Source: Symbiodinium sp. CCMP2592 (lineage: Eukaryota; Sar; Dinophyceae; Suessiales; Symbiodiniaceae). From it: DNA of 64,000 nt. The position numbers were made by a program, and so were the translations under genes. Position 1 is the stretch's first letter; every line of letters begins with the position of its first letter. Under the pieces are notes generated by a model. The model saw only the letters and a program-made list of their open reading frames with translations, searched no databases and was not told where the DNA came from. Below, one piece after another: positions 1-12,651 of the stretch. The stretch lies in the NCBI GenBank assembly GCA_905221615.1, contig CAJNDT010000007.1:62001-126000 (forward strand), written 5' to 3'.

Positions 1-1246
1 TTCGGAATGCTTGTTTCGTGGCACTGTGGCCTTGATCTGGTTCCTGAAGGACTGGGACAGTCGCCAATGCGGTACGGAAATGGCAGTTGACGTGCAGGCC
101 AACATTTCCGATCTACATCCATGACGAAGGTTACAGGTTTCAGGCGGTATTCGTCGTGCACACGCGAGCTGGGAGTGTGTCGCAGCGTGCGACTGTTGGC
201 GAGAGGTTGTGCTGCCACGCCCACAAGCTGCCAATGTTCATGCCGTGATCAAGGAGGCAACAATGGGCAATGCATATCCGGTCACGGACTCACCTGCCCC
301 GTCATGATTTGAATGCCCGAAGACCTGGTCAAGCAAGGCCGCTTTTCAAGGAGTGCCGTGCACTGGAGCCGAAGCCTCAGATTTTCGCACCTCGTGAAAA
401 GCACCTTCCTCATGTGTAGCAACAGGTTGTCAAGCGCTGGTTGCCGGACAGAGGCACAATACCTGCTGTACTATGAATGCATACCAAATTTTAGAATTGG
501 AGGTTGACTGCAATGCTCGTCAGGCTATGGATTCGTTAAACCGGACACTGGCGGAGCAGCAACTTGGACCATGTTGCCTTGGTCAAGACCTCTTGGGCAA
601 TTTCGAAAATAAGCAACAAGTGCCGCCAAGGACATTTATGTTCACCAGTCTGCCTTGGAGGGTGTGGCCGCACTCAGCTGTGGCGACCACGTCAGCTTTC
701 TCAGGCCGATTCTTCACCGGCAAGACTCACAGCGATTTCTGAAGAAATGTGTGGAGGAGGATGCAGGAACGGCAGGAAGGCAGACAGACGAACAGACTAC
801 TAGAATGGTCCTGCCTTTACTCAGTTGCGCTACGGCATGTATTTCACTAGTTCTTAATCCTTCCACACTCAATGCCCCACTCCGTTACCCACCCGCCCAC
901 CACCCACTGACTCATTCAGCGGTAGGGGGGCGGGATCGCTTGTGTAGTTGACTCCGGATTTTGCCAGGGTTTCTGGAGGTTTTCCCAGATTGAATTCCAT
1001 AACCAGGTAGGAGCTGGCCAGATGAGCTGGGTATGCCTACCACCTTCAGGGAATAATTGCTAAAGCTCGAATTTGAATGCCTTCCTGCCTTGAGGATGCG
1101 GGTTCGACTCGCTGGCTTTCTTTCCGTTCTTGTATTTCCATGGCCGACAACATGGGACTAGCTATGCCGCTACTTGTAGGCGAAGTAATGAAGCCCAGAT
1201 GTGCCCGGAAACTTTAATTACTGGTAGTTTTCGTGACACCAGTATG

Positions 1247-1265
1247 GCAGCAGCAGCAGCAGCAG
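1247..1265. repeat. (GCA)6 trinucleotide run
   Basis: Six perfect GCA units followed by G. The run lies inside an open frame on + (1130-1510) that would read it as alanine and one on - that would read it as cysteine. Neither frame resembles a known protein, so the run is best treated as a plain microsatellite. Confidence 0.8.
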
Positions 1266-2288
1266 AAGAAGGATGCCAAGTAGCCATATGCCAATTTTGT
1301 TTCGGGCCTGCAATCGACAAGAAAAAACAATTTGATCAATTGACCTGCTTCTTGAGCCCGGCTGTGCTCGCAGGCTTGCCGATGTTCAGGCGGGAGTTGC
1401 GGTTCGCGATGGCTTTGTCCTCGGCAAGAGTCGAATTTGCTGATGCCGTTGGTCATGACGGTGCAGGGGCCAAGGAACATTGTGCAAGCACGTGTGCACC
1501 CCTCCATTGAAGCAGTGTCACATGATGGCCAGGGCCAGGGAAAGTTCAGAGCTGCCCAGGCGACTCGGACAACTTAATGCCTTAGGGCGTTCTGGTGTGA
1601 CCAGTTTGTATGTCTAACGACCGCCTGGTTGGCAGCATCTGCTAAGAGGCGACGCAGTTCCAACCGACGAACATGTCGGGCGTTCGGACAGGTCTCGGTG
1701 ATCCGCTCTGGCAACTTGTTCCAGGATCTTCCGCCGCACCCGATAGTGCCAGTGGCCTGGATAAATTCAGGAAGCCGGGTCTTGGAAGGACTTGGTGACA
1801 GCAGGAGCTACTTGTTCGGACAGTGCTGCAGGTTTGAGCTTGGTGTTCGCTGGCGGAAGCATGTGTCCCGAGGAAGGGCCCGTGGGAGAAGCATTGCTGC
1901 TGCAGCTGGCGCGGGAGCAGGCCCGCGGTTGCCGCGCAGCACATCGTGACTGTCGTGGAGTGCTGACTCCTTTTACCGAGCAACAAATTTCATGACAAGC
2001 CTGAGGAAGGTCACGCTGAACCGTGTCCGCCCGGCATCGTTTGGCTAAGGAAAGCTCCGAGATGCTGGAATTCTTAGAGCGGTACTTGCTGCGGAGCTCG
2101 CTGGACTGTCACTTGGCAGTGAGAAGCATGATGTCACAAGCTGCATGGAAGTTGTTCCCATGTTGCGCCCGTAAACAACGTTCTCTAACCTTATTTCTGT
2201 TGTTGGCCAGTTTGCGCTCTCAACAGGTCCTTTTCTGGTCCTCTCCGAGGGCCAGCTCGTCGAGTCAGTTCCTGCACCATCCGTACAG

Positions 2289-2324
2289 GCAGAGCATGGC
2301 AGAGCATAGCAGAGCATGGCAGAG
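2289..2324. repeat. Tandem 10-bp repeat, three copies
   Basis: Three consecutive copies of AGAGCATGGC, the middle one with a single G-to-A change, followed by a partial fourth copy. It lies in a region with no recognised gene. Confidence 0.8.
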
Positions 2325-3851
2325 TCTCGCAGACTTCATGGACGCCCATTGTGAGCCTGGCAGGCTAAACATGGCTTTTGAGTTTGTGGCAGGATCTCCA
2401 GAGATTGAAACAGCTGGTGAGGAATTGCATCGTTCCTCAATCGCAAACAGCCTTCAGTTGTCCAATTTTTTGTTTGCGAGTGCTACATGCTTTTTTTGTC
2501 AGTGGTTAATATCAGCAAGTCACATTCTGGAAGAGCCTTCAGCGTAGGGCGTAGACTTCATTGCCTTTAGTTCCATGGGCAGATATATTGAGCCTGCATT
2601 GGCAGCAACGTCAGGACACTTGCGAAGAATATGGAGCTGCGTTGCTGGTGGACTTCGAGGGTGAGATGCCAGGCAGTGCAGATCCGCAACGTGCAACGCA
2701 CATCTCGGCATCCAGCGCTCGTACCGATCCAACCCTGCGATGGCGTTTGCACCATGTTCAGCTTGTGCCATTGCAGGCCATGGTGGAGAGGTGAGCATCG
2801 CTCAAGTGCAGTTCACTCAGGCCGGGTGGTAGGTGATCAAAGACTTGCGGAGATCAACATGTCGCCGTGTCAGTCGTGTGGCTGCCGTTTGACGTTGCCA
2901 GCAGGTCCTGGATCTCAAAACATTGAGCCCTTTGCGCTTGAACCCGCTGCAAAGATTCCAATGCCCTGGTGAACCAGCCGCGATTAAAGGGATCATTCCG
3001 TTCATTCCCTGCAGGGCCAGAGCTCCCGGAAGCTGTTGCTGACCAGCCAGCACCTGCCTGTCCCTCCTGCCTGTGCTCGGCCAGGATTCCTTCTCGACCT
3101 CAGATGTCCCAGCGGTGTTGAGATCATTCGGCAGGACCGGGAATATCGAACGCAGCATTGTTTGCAAGGCTTGAAGCCGGAGACCGCTCGTACAGTGCAC
3201 TGCTTGCTGGTAGCATTCGACATGCGATTCTGGGACAAAGGTAGGTGCAGGTCAGAGGTCGCATCCTTCGCTTGGTCTGGGAAGGTTATGGGGAGCCAGA
3301 AGATCTTGAAGATCCTTTGGGGGGCTCAAGGCGACTGTCAATGCCTGATGCCACTTGTCTGCTCTGGACTGTAGACTCTTGTAGACCTGGCTACAAGAAC
3401 ACGCCTGTAATGTTGCAGTTGATTAGCAGAGATGCTTCCCTGTAGTTTGGCTTCGACGGTTCTTCAGATCGCCTTGAAGCCTGGCTCGGGGTGTCTTACC
3501 TTTAAGACAAGATTTTTTGCATACGATACCACGGCGGGTGTGAAGCATTTTTGAGGTGTGGTTCCTCCCCCCTGTGAGTCTCGGTAGTGGGACGGGACAT
3601 CGTGGGCTGACGTGCTGTGGCTTGCAGAGGAAGTGGTGCGGGTCGGAAGAGGGGGTCGACTTTGCATGGCGGGTTTACAGTTGCCCTGTCAGCTTCTGAT
3701 TAGGTTCGGAGTTTCGGATGTGTGTTTCCCAACACAGATTAGCCCGGTAGCAACTTCTGGCCTTCATCCAGGTACCAGCTGCGACCATTCTACATCGGAG
3801 TGTATCCTATGGCAACGTTGGATGCGCAGGTCCCGCGACAAGTAGAGCGGC

Positions 3852-4013
3852 ATGTTTGTCGAGAAGCCTCTGAGAGAGCTCTCAAGCCAGGTGGCCTTTG
3901 ACGCCACCGTGCTTATCGGCATGGCGAAGATGTTGCAGACTGTTCCTTCCGAGACCACCGGTGGCCTTCCCATCAAAGAGGAGACTTTTCTCAGTGAAGT
4001 CGCACTAGGATAA
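3852..4013 (+). CDS. Candidate small ORF or terminal exon, 53 aa, unknown
   Basis: A short open frame runs from ATG at 3852 to TAA at 4011-4013. It starts MFVEKPLRELSSQVAFDATV and continues with IGMAKMLQTVPSETTGG and an acidic end. The composition is that of a soluble, helical protein, with charged and hydrophobic residues mixed and no low-complexity bias, unlike most frames nearby. An AG lies just before it (AAGTAG at 3838-3843), so it could equally be the last exon of a spliced gene. I do not recognise the family and assign no function. Confidence 0.25.
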   Translation: MFVEKPLRELSSQVAFDATVLIGMAKMLQTVPSETTGGLPIKEETFLSEVALG

Positions 4014-4666
4014 ACTGGGATTGAATGCTGGCCAGCAGTACATGCTTTGACCATTGAACCAACAGAATCAAAGGGTGGCTTGCATGTTGACTCAACCTGA
4101 GAATCGTGTGTTCAGTCGGGTCGGCATGAAGAAGCAGCTGGAGGCTATGGCTATGGAAACACATGAATAACGCAACGCAAGTGCAAGTCCGCGGAGGCTG
4201 AAGGAAGTCGGGAGGCCGCAAAGAAAACCTCATTCCAAGTTGTGCAATCTTGTCACCCAATCCCAGGGTCGGGGATAGCAACGTGAACAAATTCAGCACA
4301 AGACCCCGCACATCTCCACACCGATCAGCAAGCCTTGACCTCGAAGACTTGTTCATTTACCCTGCAATGAGCAATGAGGGCTTGTCCTTGCTAGGTAGGA
4401 GTGCAAAAAGAAGACTTGTTCATAAGCTTCCAGGATCAGATCAATTGGGACGCTTCCCACTGTGAGCCACACGGCAGAAGTCAGTGGCCTGCTGTTTCTC
4501 GCTTGGTGACAAATGATTCTCGAAGCCTGTCAGGAACAAGCGTGCGCTGGAAGTGCCACTAAGTCGGGAGAGTGCGCTGTATGCGGTGGACGACCTGCAC
4601 CGCATCGAGGCTGGCAAAAATGGTTGACTGTGCATCAAAATCATGGTTTGAGAGGCTTACTTTGCG

Positions 4667-5008
4667 TTGCCATTCGTTGCCTCCATTTTCCAAAGTGCAC
4701 TGGACGGCAAGACGTTTTTGCAGGCCATCGTGGGGACCAAGCTTCCTCCAAGTGGATCGTATGTCACAGGGCTGCAAAAGTTGTGTGATGTGCTTTGCTT
4801 GTGTCTGCGGCACATTGCCGAGCGTGCTGGTCTTCGGCCGTGCATTGGCTGTGCGCTCGACACTTCGCCAGCCAACTTTGTTCCCGAGCTAGGCGGCTGC
4901 ACTTCAGCATACCGCCCAGATGCTCCTGGGCTTGCGCGCGGTGCTTGGATGTCTGCACAGGAGGAAAACTACACAGAGGCTAAGCTCGCCGGTACGGTAC
5001 TATTATGA
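4667..5008 (+). CDS. Candidate coding segment, 113 codons, unknown
   Basis: An open frame of 113 codons with protein-like composition. A representative stretch is SALDGKTFLQAIVGTKLPPS, followed by a Leu/Cys-rich segment (LCDVLCLCLRHIAERAG) and a Gly/Pro/Ala-rich tail. There is no signal peptide or membrane segment, and no motif I recognise. The first ATG need not be the true start, because the frame may be entered by splicing. It could be an exon of an unrecognised + strand gene, which would fit the single gene direction of the window, or a chance open frame. Confidence 0.25.
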   Translation: MPFVASIFQSALDGKTFLQAIVGTKLPPSGSYVTGLQKLCDVLCLCLRHIAERAGLRPCIGCALDTSPANFVPELGGCTSAYRPDAPGLARGAWMSAQEENYTEAKLAGTVLL

Positions 5009-5757
5009 ATGTCTTATTATGACAGATTGCCCAACACACTACTGTTTTTGCAGACCTTGAAGCTCACTTGATGTCTGTATTTCATGAGAACAAGTAGCCG
5101 TGCAGATGTGTGCACGGAAATGGCTTCGAACCATTGGCAATCTCACATGCTCTGCCTCTCGTCCGTGGTGCTCTTCCAGTTGAGGTGTGGCAAACTGAAC
5201 AGGTAGATTCAGGTGGAGGCGTAGCATTGTTAACTTGGCCGCATCTCCACAGATATACGTGCTTTCAATAACTTCGTTCATCCGGAACCGGGTTCCTTGC
5301 TACGCAGGGAAGGCTTTCGCGCTTGTTGGTAGTTGTTGGAATTTTCGACTACTGTAGAGACCAATGAGACCATAGAGTCATATGTTCTGCAGGCACCGGG
5401 CAGAGTCGGACACATTGGGAACCACCGAGGCCAGGATCCTTGCGGCCTCAGCACACTGGAGCAGGACCTGAGGCCCTCGGAGTGTTTTCTCTTGAGTTCT
5501 TCGGGCTCCAGAGTTGAAACACGCGCGTCGTGCAGGTGGCTGGAGAAGCGTGATGGCACAAAGAAGATGGTCAAGGTACCTGTGCATGCAAGTCGCTCCT
5601 CTTCAAGTGGTTGAACTGTCGTGAGACCTTCCGCTTGCCATACATATCGGAACGAAAACCAAACCTATCAGCCCAGCATGCGGTGCCTCAGGCGGTTCAG
5701 ATTGCCCGTCACTGCATCTCCGTCCAGTTACGGTTCAGCCTCGGAGGTGCAAATCGT

Positions 5758-5771
5758 GGGGGGGGGGGGGG
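5758..5771. repeat. Homopolymer of 14 G
   Basis: An uninterrupted run of 14 G. Runs like this are prone to length error in assembly, so frames across it should not be trusted. Confidence 0.9.
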
Positions 5772-8700
5772 TAAGCGGTCAGGTTGCGACCCGAACAGGT
5801 AGAAATTGTCGCCACAAATGATGACTCTATGGCAATGGTTTTTGCTTTGATTGCGAGAGTCGCTTAGAGTCCAGACGTGTGCTGGCTTGCGAAGTGTGCA
5901 GGCCGCGACAACTCGATAGAAGCCTATCCTGAAGTCAACCTCAGTATTCAGAACGCTTTGGAACCTCGGCGGAATCATGGCTGATTGCGGTCGGCAGGTC
6001 GTTTTCTACTCACTTGATGGGTGAGTGCGATGCAAGAAGAACTTTACACATTGCAGCACCGAAGCCAGTAGTTTGAGTTGCTCGTTGCCACCACCAGCAT
6101 AGGCTCGTGCCAGTGAAGTTCTGCAGACGCAGAACGTGCACGTTCCTCCGGACCTGTCGCTCCTGGGCCTGGTCGCATAGGTCGTGTCATTATCGACCGG
6201 GGGGATCTTGCTCTTGCATGGTATGACAGCTATAACCTTGAATCTTCTAAGATTATGGAATGTGATGTGCATTCAGGGGCGTCGACAGTTCAAAAGAGCT
6301 AGGAGTAGAGTGTAGAGTCCACGGTGTTGTGGCTCGCGCTGCGTTGCTACATGCTCGTTCTAGCGGGACTTCGAGGATGGAGTAACAAGCACGGGTCAGA
6401 CTGTCCTGAAACTCTAGGCTGGACAGAGTGTCTTCAACACGGGAAATGTAATGTTTCGTAGCCTGAAGGTACGTAGAGGCGCCGGGCTGAGAAGGCAGTT
6501 TCACGTGATCTTGCTACACTCAGGGCAGAGCAGTGCATTGCGCCCCCTCACGACTGGCTGCTCCCCTCGAAAGCAAGTGATTACCTCTCCCGATCCGAGG
6601 TATCTCCCAAATTAATCTACCTGGCCGGCAGTGGCAGTGTGTTTAAGATAAGAGTCTGCTACGTTAGCATGAGAGCCAGCAAGGTTCAACAACGACCACC
6701 CCTCGCCCAGCGGCAGTGGTGTGTGTCTTGCCACGATACAAGAAAGACGGAGATCGAGAGGGAATGAGAGTGGATTTGTAGTTTAGCGGCTGTTTGTCGT
6801 AAGGCTGAGTCTCAGGCAGCTTATCCCGACTGTTTCTCAACGTTCCCACTGCGACGTCGCACGGGGCGGGAGTGGGGCGGGGACGTGCTACCGTGTTGAA
6901 GAAGGGAATGAGAAAGAGGGCGGAGACAACCCGTGACTGTCTACCCTCAAAACGAAATCTCTGACTTGACGCGGGTCAAAACCACACCCCTTCGAGCAAC
7001 TGCGCCCAAGTGCCGATCCAAAAATAGTCATACAGGTACCGACTGTCGGCTGCACGGTTCTCGAAGACTCGGGGCAACAAGCGTCTTTTGTTTGTTACAC
7101 CGAACCAGAAGAGTGCACGAGACCACTCCGCTCGCGAGCAAGATTAGGGTCGCCGCTTATAGTACTTGCATTTGTCTGTTGTATAGTATCGTATAGTAAG
7201 AAAGCAATACACCAATAGTGAGTGAGTGCATGTAGTGCACCAAGCTTCGCGGTTGCAGATCCATTCGCATACCTTTGAGGTCATGGGGTACGCCCAGTGA
7301 CTTGTACAATCCGGCCGAGGTTTTTCAGTGAAAGCTCGGTCCTCCATAAAGATAGCAATCTCTCGCAGTGGCGTTTGAAAATTTACTTTAAGCCTTGCAT
7401 AACTCGTACAGGGGTAAGTCCAATTGTCTGCTTCGGCTTGTTTCGGCTTCTCCTTCCATGCAGCCTAGGGCCTAGTCCTGCGAAAGGTGGACTTATACGT
7501 TTCGTTTGAAATTTGTCCGGGAAGAGCGTAGAATGGAGCCGGGAGTGACATGGTGAATTCACCTTTACGTCTTGACTGAACTCTGCTCCCTGTGTGACTC
7601 CCATGAGTGTCAGGGTAGGGTGAACCTGTACAGACCTTCCTGCCATGAAGGGTGGCTTGCTTGAAATTTTCTTGTAGACCCGTCGACCGGCCACGGAATC
7701 TGCAGATGGTGCTATGGTCGTCTTGTAGTTGAGCAAGATGCAATGATGCATCCCTCCAAATGTCCACAGCCTGGTGCTGTCCACCAACTGCAGTGCCGAC
7801 GTTCCGCAAAACTTCTAGGCAGCAGGTGGTGGACAATTGGCTGCTGCAGAATTTGCACATGGATTTGTGCAATCGGCACTGGCCGCGAAGCCTCTCGCGT
7901 GAGCATAAGGACATCCAGCAACACGATCGTTTCGTTGTTTGATTCGGGAGGGCCTGCGTCCGAAAGCAGTACGGCTACTGACTGAATGCGCCGTTTCTGG
8001 GCCCTCCGGGTCACGTGAGCAACTCAAAACATGGTCCTCTTGCAACAGGGAATGAGTCCCGAAGCACCATTATGTTGCAAGTGGGCACGATAATGGACTC
8101 TGTGCCACTCCCACACGGTGCAGCCTGCACAGCTCAAGAAGACTTTGGCCCAGAGCGCATGAAGAGTGGGCACAGTCCAGTGTTGCAGTTGAACCATACA
8201 GATCTGAAGTCATGGCCGCCTGCCAAAGTCTTGTTTGATCTGGGCTGCAGTGGCATGAGATTGTTGATGCAGAGGGTGGGCATTGGCTCGTGACAAATTT
8301 GGCAGAAAGTGCGTCATGATCGGTCTGATCATGGCAGGAAAAGTGTCAATGCGTGTGGCACGCTAGATTGTTCGTGTGACAGTTTTTCCAAGTGGTCTGC
8401 CTACCCCCTCTGCAGCTGGGCCGTGCCAAACGTGCTGTGCCCAACATTCGGAATGTCTGCAGCAACAGGACGCGAGCTAGAGCTAGTAGGCAATGTCCAT
8501 AACTTGGTTCCGGGGTTGTGGTTGGGTGAGAGGGGAAAGGAGGGAGAGAGAACCAGAGACTTGGTGCGCAATGAGCACAGGCAAAGCAAGCTCTGCTTTC
8601 TGTCTGAGTCTCGTCCGAGTGCCTATCAGCAAGACTTGTGACCACGTTCCATCTCTCTGTCTCTGTGTGTCTCTCCGTTCCCACACCCAAGCTTCTATCC

Positions 8701-9739
8701 ACGAGCCTGTGAACTCCTCGACGTTGAAGTGCAAGTTGGTGTCCTCGATCTGTGTCGCTAACCCGCTAGTCAAGAAGACGTTAACGAAGATCCAACCGTT
8801 CTTGCTCGGGGCAGGGTAGCTCCTTGCAAATGTGCAGAACAAAGAGACATTCACTTTACAGAAAACTCAGCTACCACTCCGTCTGCAACTTGTTACCACA
8901 CAAGTGGTGTGAGGTTCTGAAAAGTGCTGCATTTGCTTCCAAGAAATCTCAGTGGTTTGATCAAATGCATCCAAGCACGTCACCGGTGTGTCAGTAGAAG
9001 TGCCATCGCGTTCGGGATCTAGCCGACGACCAGTCGTAGGAAGAGGAGGCCGTATCTGACCGCCACGTTTCGACTACCTGCTTGGGCATGGAAGATAAAA
9101 GTGTCGATCGAGCTCACGGGTTTTCCCATCACATGAAGCAAGGAAAGGCGAGTTGAGGACGAGTCGCAAAGAATACACGTGCGTGATGCAGGAGCTCACT
9201 CTTGGCCCCGAGGCTGCAGCCCTCTCGCGAGATGACTGCCTGTTTGGGCAACTCAGTCTTGTTGAGGTGAGCATGGCAGGGTTGCTCTCGTCTGGCGTCA
9301 CTCTTCGTCACGGTGTCACAAGAGCCAGACAACCTGAAGCTGCATGCGGCTGCAGTCCTTGCCTAGTGGCACAGAGCGCTCCCAATGCGTCGGGGATTTT
9401 TGCAAGGCTCAGCTGTGCATGCACACAAGACCTCTCGCCCAGCATCGTTGTAGGGCATGTCGGCATGCATTTATGGTACAGTCGAGCTTCAAGCACACTG
9501 GGAACGTATGATGGGCAAGGCGAACAGCTGGAAGCTGGTTCGCATACTTCTCACATTGGCCCAACCTTTTGAGAGAAGCTTGACTTACGTGGCTTATAGA
9601 CGCTCTCCATGCACTTACACACGAACGCCATGGACTGCTGGGAAGCCTTTCCGGAGTATGCGCAAAGCCGCTCAGCTGGCTGCGCTCAATGCCGCGGCGA
9701 GTGCTTGGCCCTTGGGGCTGTGACGGGAGAATCTCGGAC

Positions 9740-12359
9740 TCCGCTTTTTGCCATTCTGCCTTCTCCGAGGCTGGGGACGTCGCCGCCGCCAGGCGATGCT
9801 TCGAAGCCTTGCAGCCTAGGGATCGAGCCAGGTCGGGAGCTCGGGAGCCCTCGGGAGCTGTCGGGAGCCTTTTCCGATCGTGACAGGACCGTCGCTTGGA
9901 ACACCATGCTAAAGGCCGGCTGAGAGTCGCAGATCTTGGCTTTCGGCTTCAGTCCAGGTTTCATGCAGAGGGTAGAGTCGGGTAGAGTGTGCGTGGGTTG
10001 TGGCAGGCGCATGCCATCGCTGGTGACCTGAGCGGAGCTACAGAGCACTTTCGTGCACGGGACTTATATGCTTTGAAGCCCTTCACGTGCTGCGTCAGTG
10101 CCGGAGGCGGGTTCTGGGTGTTGCATGTCCGCGTATGTCCGCGTGTCTGCGGGGGCGCCTGAACGTGGGGCGGCCCAGGAAATGCTGGGGCAGCGTGTTT
10201 GCAACTGACTCGCAAAAGGCTGGGGACTGCGGGTTCGGTTGTATCTTGTGTTGCAGACGGTGTTTCCGGAGGTTTGGCTGCAACATTCGGAGGGGATGTG
10301 ATCGCCGATGTCACACTAAGCCACAGCCGAGACACAACCTAGGCATCAACGGCCGAACTTTTGGAAAGCTCATCAGGCATCGCGAGAAGTGGTTTCGGTT
10401 GTCGAGCTTTATGCGCTTTATGCGTCCTGCTTGAGAGCAGTCAGGGCGGCTGCAGAGGCAGCGGAGCCGGAGCGGGGGGCATGGTTCCTCGAGCAGCAGT
10501 ATGCGTCAGGCTTTCGATTGAGACTCGCCCCATGAACGGTTCGGCGTGGCTGTGCAACCTGCCAGGCCTCGAGGTGGATGTGGTGGCGTACACCACGGTA
10601 GCGGATGCTTTCTCGAAGGCATCTCTCTCAGGGTGCGAGGTGCAGTTGGCCCGGGGTGTCGCTGCAGGCTGGCAGGCCTGATGAAGCGGAGGCTTTTCTC
10701 TTACGTGCCAATGCACAGCAGGGCGCGGCCCCAAGAGCCACGATGCCGGCGCTGATTGCACTACGTTTGAGCTCCAGGCCTTGTGCTTGACTCCGTCGCC
10801 ATGGGGGTCACTTGGCCGTGCTTAAAAGGAGCGTCCAGACCGGAACCCAAGGCAGAAAGCTTTCCAACCCGGGTGGTATATCTGCACCAGTACTGTCAAA
10901 CGGTCTCGCCCAAGGCATTGAGCAGCGGCTTCGCGAAGCTGGGCCAAGCAGAGAAGGCACAGTACTGGTTGGAGGCAGGACCTTGGTTGAGCCGGTCATG
11001 ATAAATCCCAGAATCCGTAGCCTCATGTAAGGGATTTTCTGGTAGCGCGAACTGGCACTGGCAGGAGATGATCCGGCAAGGTCCGGGGAGCATGTCAGAA
11101 TGTCGCTGAAGCGCGGACGGTTGATGCGTTGGTCAGGCCTGGAGCCCAGCCCCGACAGTGTTGGGGCGGTCGCGGCAGCTTGGGCCCAGAGAGGCACAGC
11201 GCGCAAGTTGAAGTCTGATTCTGCTCAAAATTCGACAGATGTGGCCAGGCAAGCCTCTGCACGCCGAAATGTGTCTTCGAGAGGTGGCACAGTTTTGTGT
11301 GATGAGTGTGATGTGGGCGGGGATACGGAATTTAGTATTCAAGATCTGTCCTGATCTGAATTGAATTGTCAACATCCATTGCTTCTTGCCTTCTACCGTG
11401 CACATCCGTACATCGCGGGCGGCTGAATCTCTGTAGATCCCTCCTCTCCTCCAGGATCCACACTGCGCTTGAATGCACATTGATTTTTGCTGCATTGCGA
11501 CTCTGATCTGGGTCAGCACCACCAGCACGAGAGAGCAGACGCAACTCTCAATCTGCTGCAGATGAGTGGGCGTCACCTCGAGCCCTCGCCGTCAATGGTC
11601 ACATCACTGGTCCATGGCTGCTCAAAAGGTGGGCAAACAAAGGCCGGTGCGGTGCCGGGGCTGCATGGTTCCTGGAGTGAAGCCCATCGCGAGTAGTTTG
11701 GAGGGCTTGATGTGGCTTCCTTCTGCTTCATCCAGGTTCAGGTGCCGAGGAGGTTTTGCAATGGGAGACATGGGCGCGGAGTTTGGCAGCTGCACAACTG
11801 TTGGCGCTTCTTTGCGTCACCCATTACAAGCGATTATTTCTGAGAGAACATAGTTTGCTGGGCGAAAGTGCTCACATCATGGCCGCGTCCTGGAAAAGGT
11901 TGTCAAACCAAGCACAAAATCCTGAATAAGGAAAAAGCTTTCTGTACATCACGAAACAGTGTGTGCTTCCCGCCTAGCCAAGGCCTTTGTGGAGCAGCTG
12001 CAGAAGGAAGGCTTGGCTTGAAGTTGCTTGAATGCTGGAACTTTCCACCCGGAGCGCTCTGGGAGTGCTCTGGGTGCAGTCTGCGGTGTTTGCTGGCCCA
12101 GGGCGAAACCCCATGATAGGTACCACTCCAACCGTGGAGGTTTACAATGCAATGCTGAGTGGCTGTGCCCGTCGGGGCAAAACCAGAGAGGCGCGGGAGG
12201 TTTCCTTGGCTGCTGATCTTGCAGGACTCAGTGAGATCGTGGTAAGTTTTGTAAGATTGCGGATGTGTGCAAGCTTAGGCAGAAGCAAAGTTCCGAGAGA
12301 TGTTGGATGCAAGCCTGCAGCCCGACGTCATCACTTTCAACTCCATGACGCTTGCTTAA
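9740..12359 (+). CDS. Pentatricopeptide repeat (PPR) protein, exon pieces
   Basis: Several short segments on + carry the 35-residue PPR helix pattern, separated by non-coding DNA, so this is a spliced PPR gene. The pieces, in order: GDVAAARRCFEAL near 9775 then DRTVAWNTMLK at 9882-9914; EVDVVAYTTVADAFSKA near 10565-10620; RPDEAEAFLLRANAQ near 10670-10715; SSGFAKLGQAEKAQYWLEAG near 10920-10980; HLEPSPSMVTSLVHGCSKGG near 11573-11632; PTVEVYNAMLSGCARRGKTR near 12128-12190; and LQPDVITFNSM near 12318-12350, ending at TAA (12357-12359). PPR proteins bind RNA one base per repeat and in algae mostly act in plastids and mitochondria. The D-V-V-A-Y and D-V-I-T-F cores mark the P class; no E or DYW extension was seen. 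Exon borders, start codon and organelle-targeting peptide were not resolved. The last motif stops halfway through a repeat, so the end may be a missed donor rather than a true stop. Confidence 0.75.
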
Positions 12360-12620
12360 CACATTCAAGTCCTTGATGCCTGCCTGCTCGTCGAGAAGAT
12401 GAGACATGCAGCGTCATGCAGCACCGTACATGCCGTCGTGTGAGAAGTTGCAGGCATGCCATCTCAAATCCTGCTTGAAGGAAGCTAGAAGTCATGATGC
12501 ATGGAGACAGACTGCTCCGGGTGGCCAATACCAGATTGCGGCCCTGACATGCTCTGACTTGGCCCAAGCTCGGGAAGAGTGAAATCAGCTCTCCTTGGAT
12601 CTCGCGTATAGTGGCGGATC
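12360..12620. other. Spacer between PPR gene and dynein gene
   Basis: About 260 bp with no coding signal. It contains no TATA box or other promoter motif I can recognise, which is usual for dinoflagellates. The PPR end and the dynein start are only about 290 bp apart. Confidence 0.5.
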
Positions 12621-12651
12621 CTTTCTTTCTTTCTTTCTTTTCCGTAGCGCC
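12621..12651 (+). promoter_or_regulatory. Polypyrimidine tract and AG acceptor before dynein ATG
   Basis: A (CTTT)n-type tract of about 22 pyrimidines at 12621-12643 is followed by GTAG, with the AG at 12646-12647, then CGCC and ATG at 12652. This is the arrangement of a 3' splice acceptor leaving a four-base leader. Dinoflagellate mRNAs receive a spliced leader in trans, so the site fits either trans-splicing of the leader or an intron in the 5' UTR. The start context GCCATGG is favourable. The eight bases TCCGTAGC at 12641-12648 also equal the first eight bases of the dinoflagellate spliced leader as I recall it, which may be chance. Confidence 0.5.

Larger units (their letters stand above)
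1..9740. other. Region without a recognised gene
   Basis: No open frame here resembles a protein family I know, and open stretches on both strands are mostly under 130 codons. Two pieces look more protein-like than the rest (3852-4013 and 4667-5008) and are listed separately. A possible exon also lies near 9168-9268, reading KEYTCVMQELTLGPEAAALS and onward to a GT-like donor; it could be the start of the PPR gene downstream. The rest looks like intergenic or intronic DNA with short simple repeats. In this kind of genome, small exons of an unknown gene could easily be missed by eye. Confidence 0.5.

Noticed and set aside
1090-1115. GGTTCGACTC, resembling a tRNA T-loop
   Set aside because: The flanking bases do not form a T-stem or acceptor stem.
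3318-3337. CCTTTGGGGGGCTCAAGG, similar to the 3' part of the dinoflagellate spliced leader
   Set aside because: It matches only at GGCTCAAG and part of the upstream bases; no full leader or start codon context follows.
5085-5165. T-arm-like hairpin on - (AATGG stem around TTCGAAG)
   Set aside because: There is no room for D and anticodon arms between it and a possible acceptor strand, so it is not a tRNA gene.
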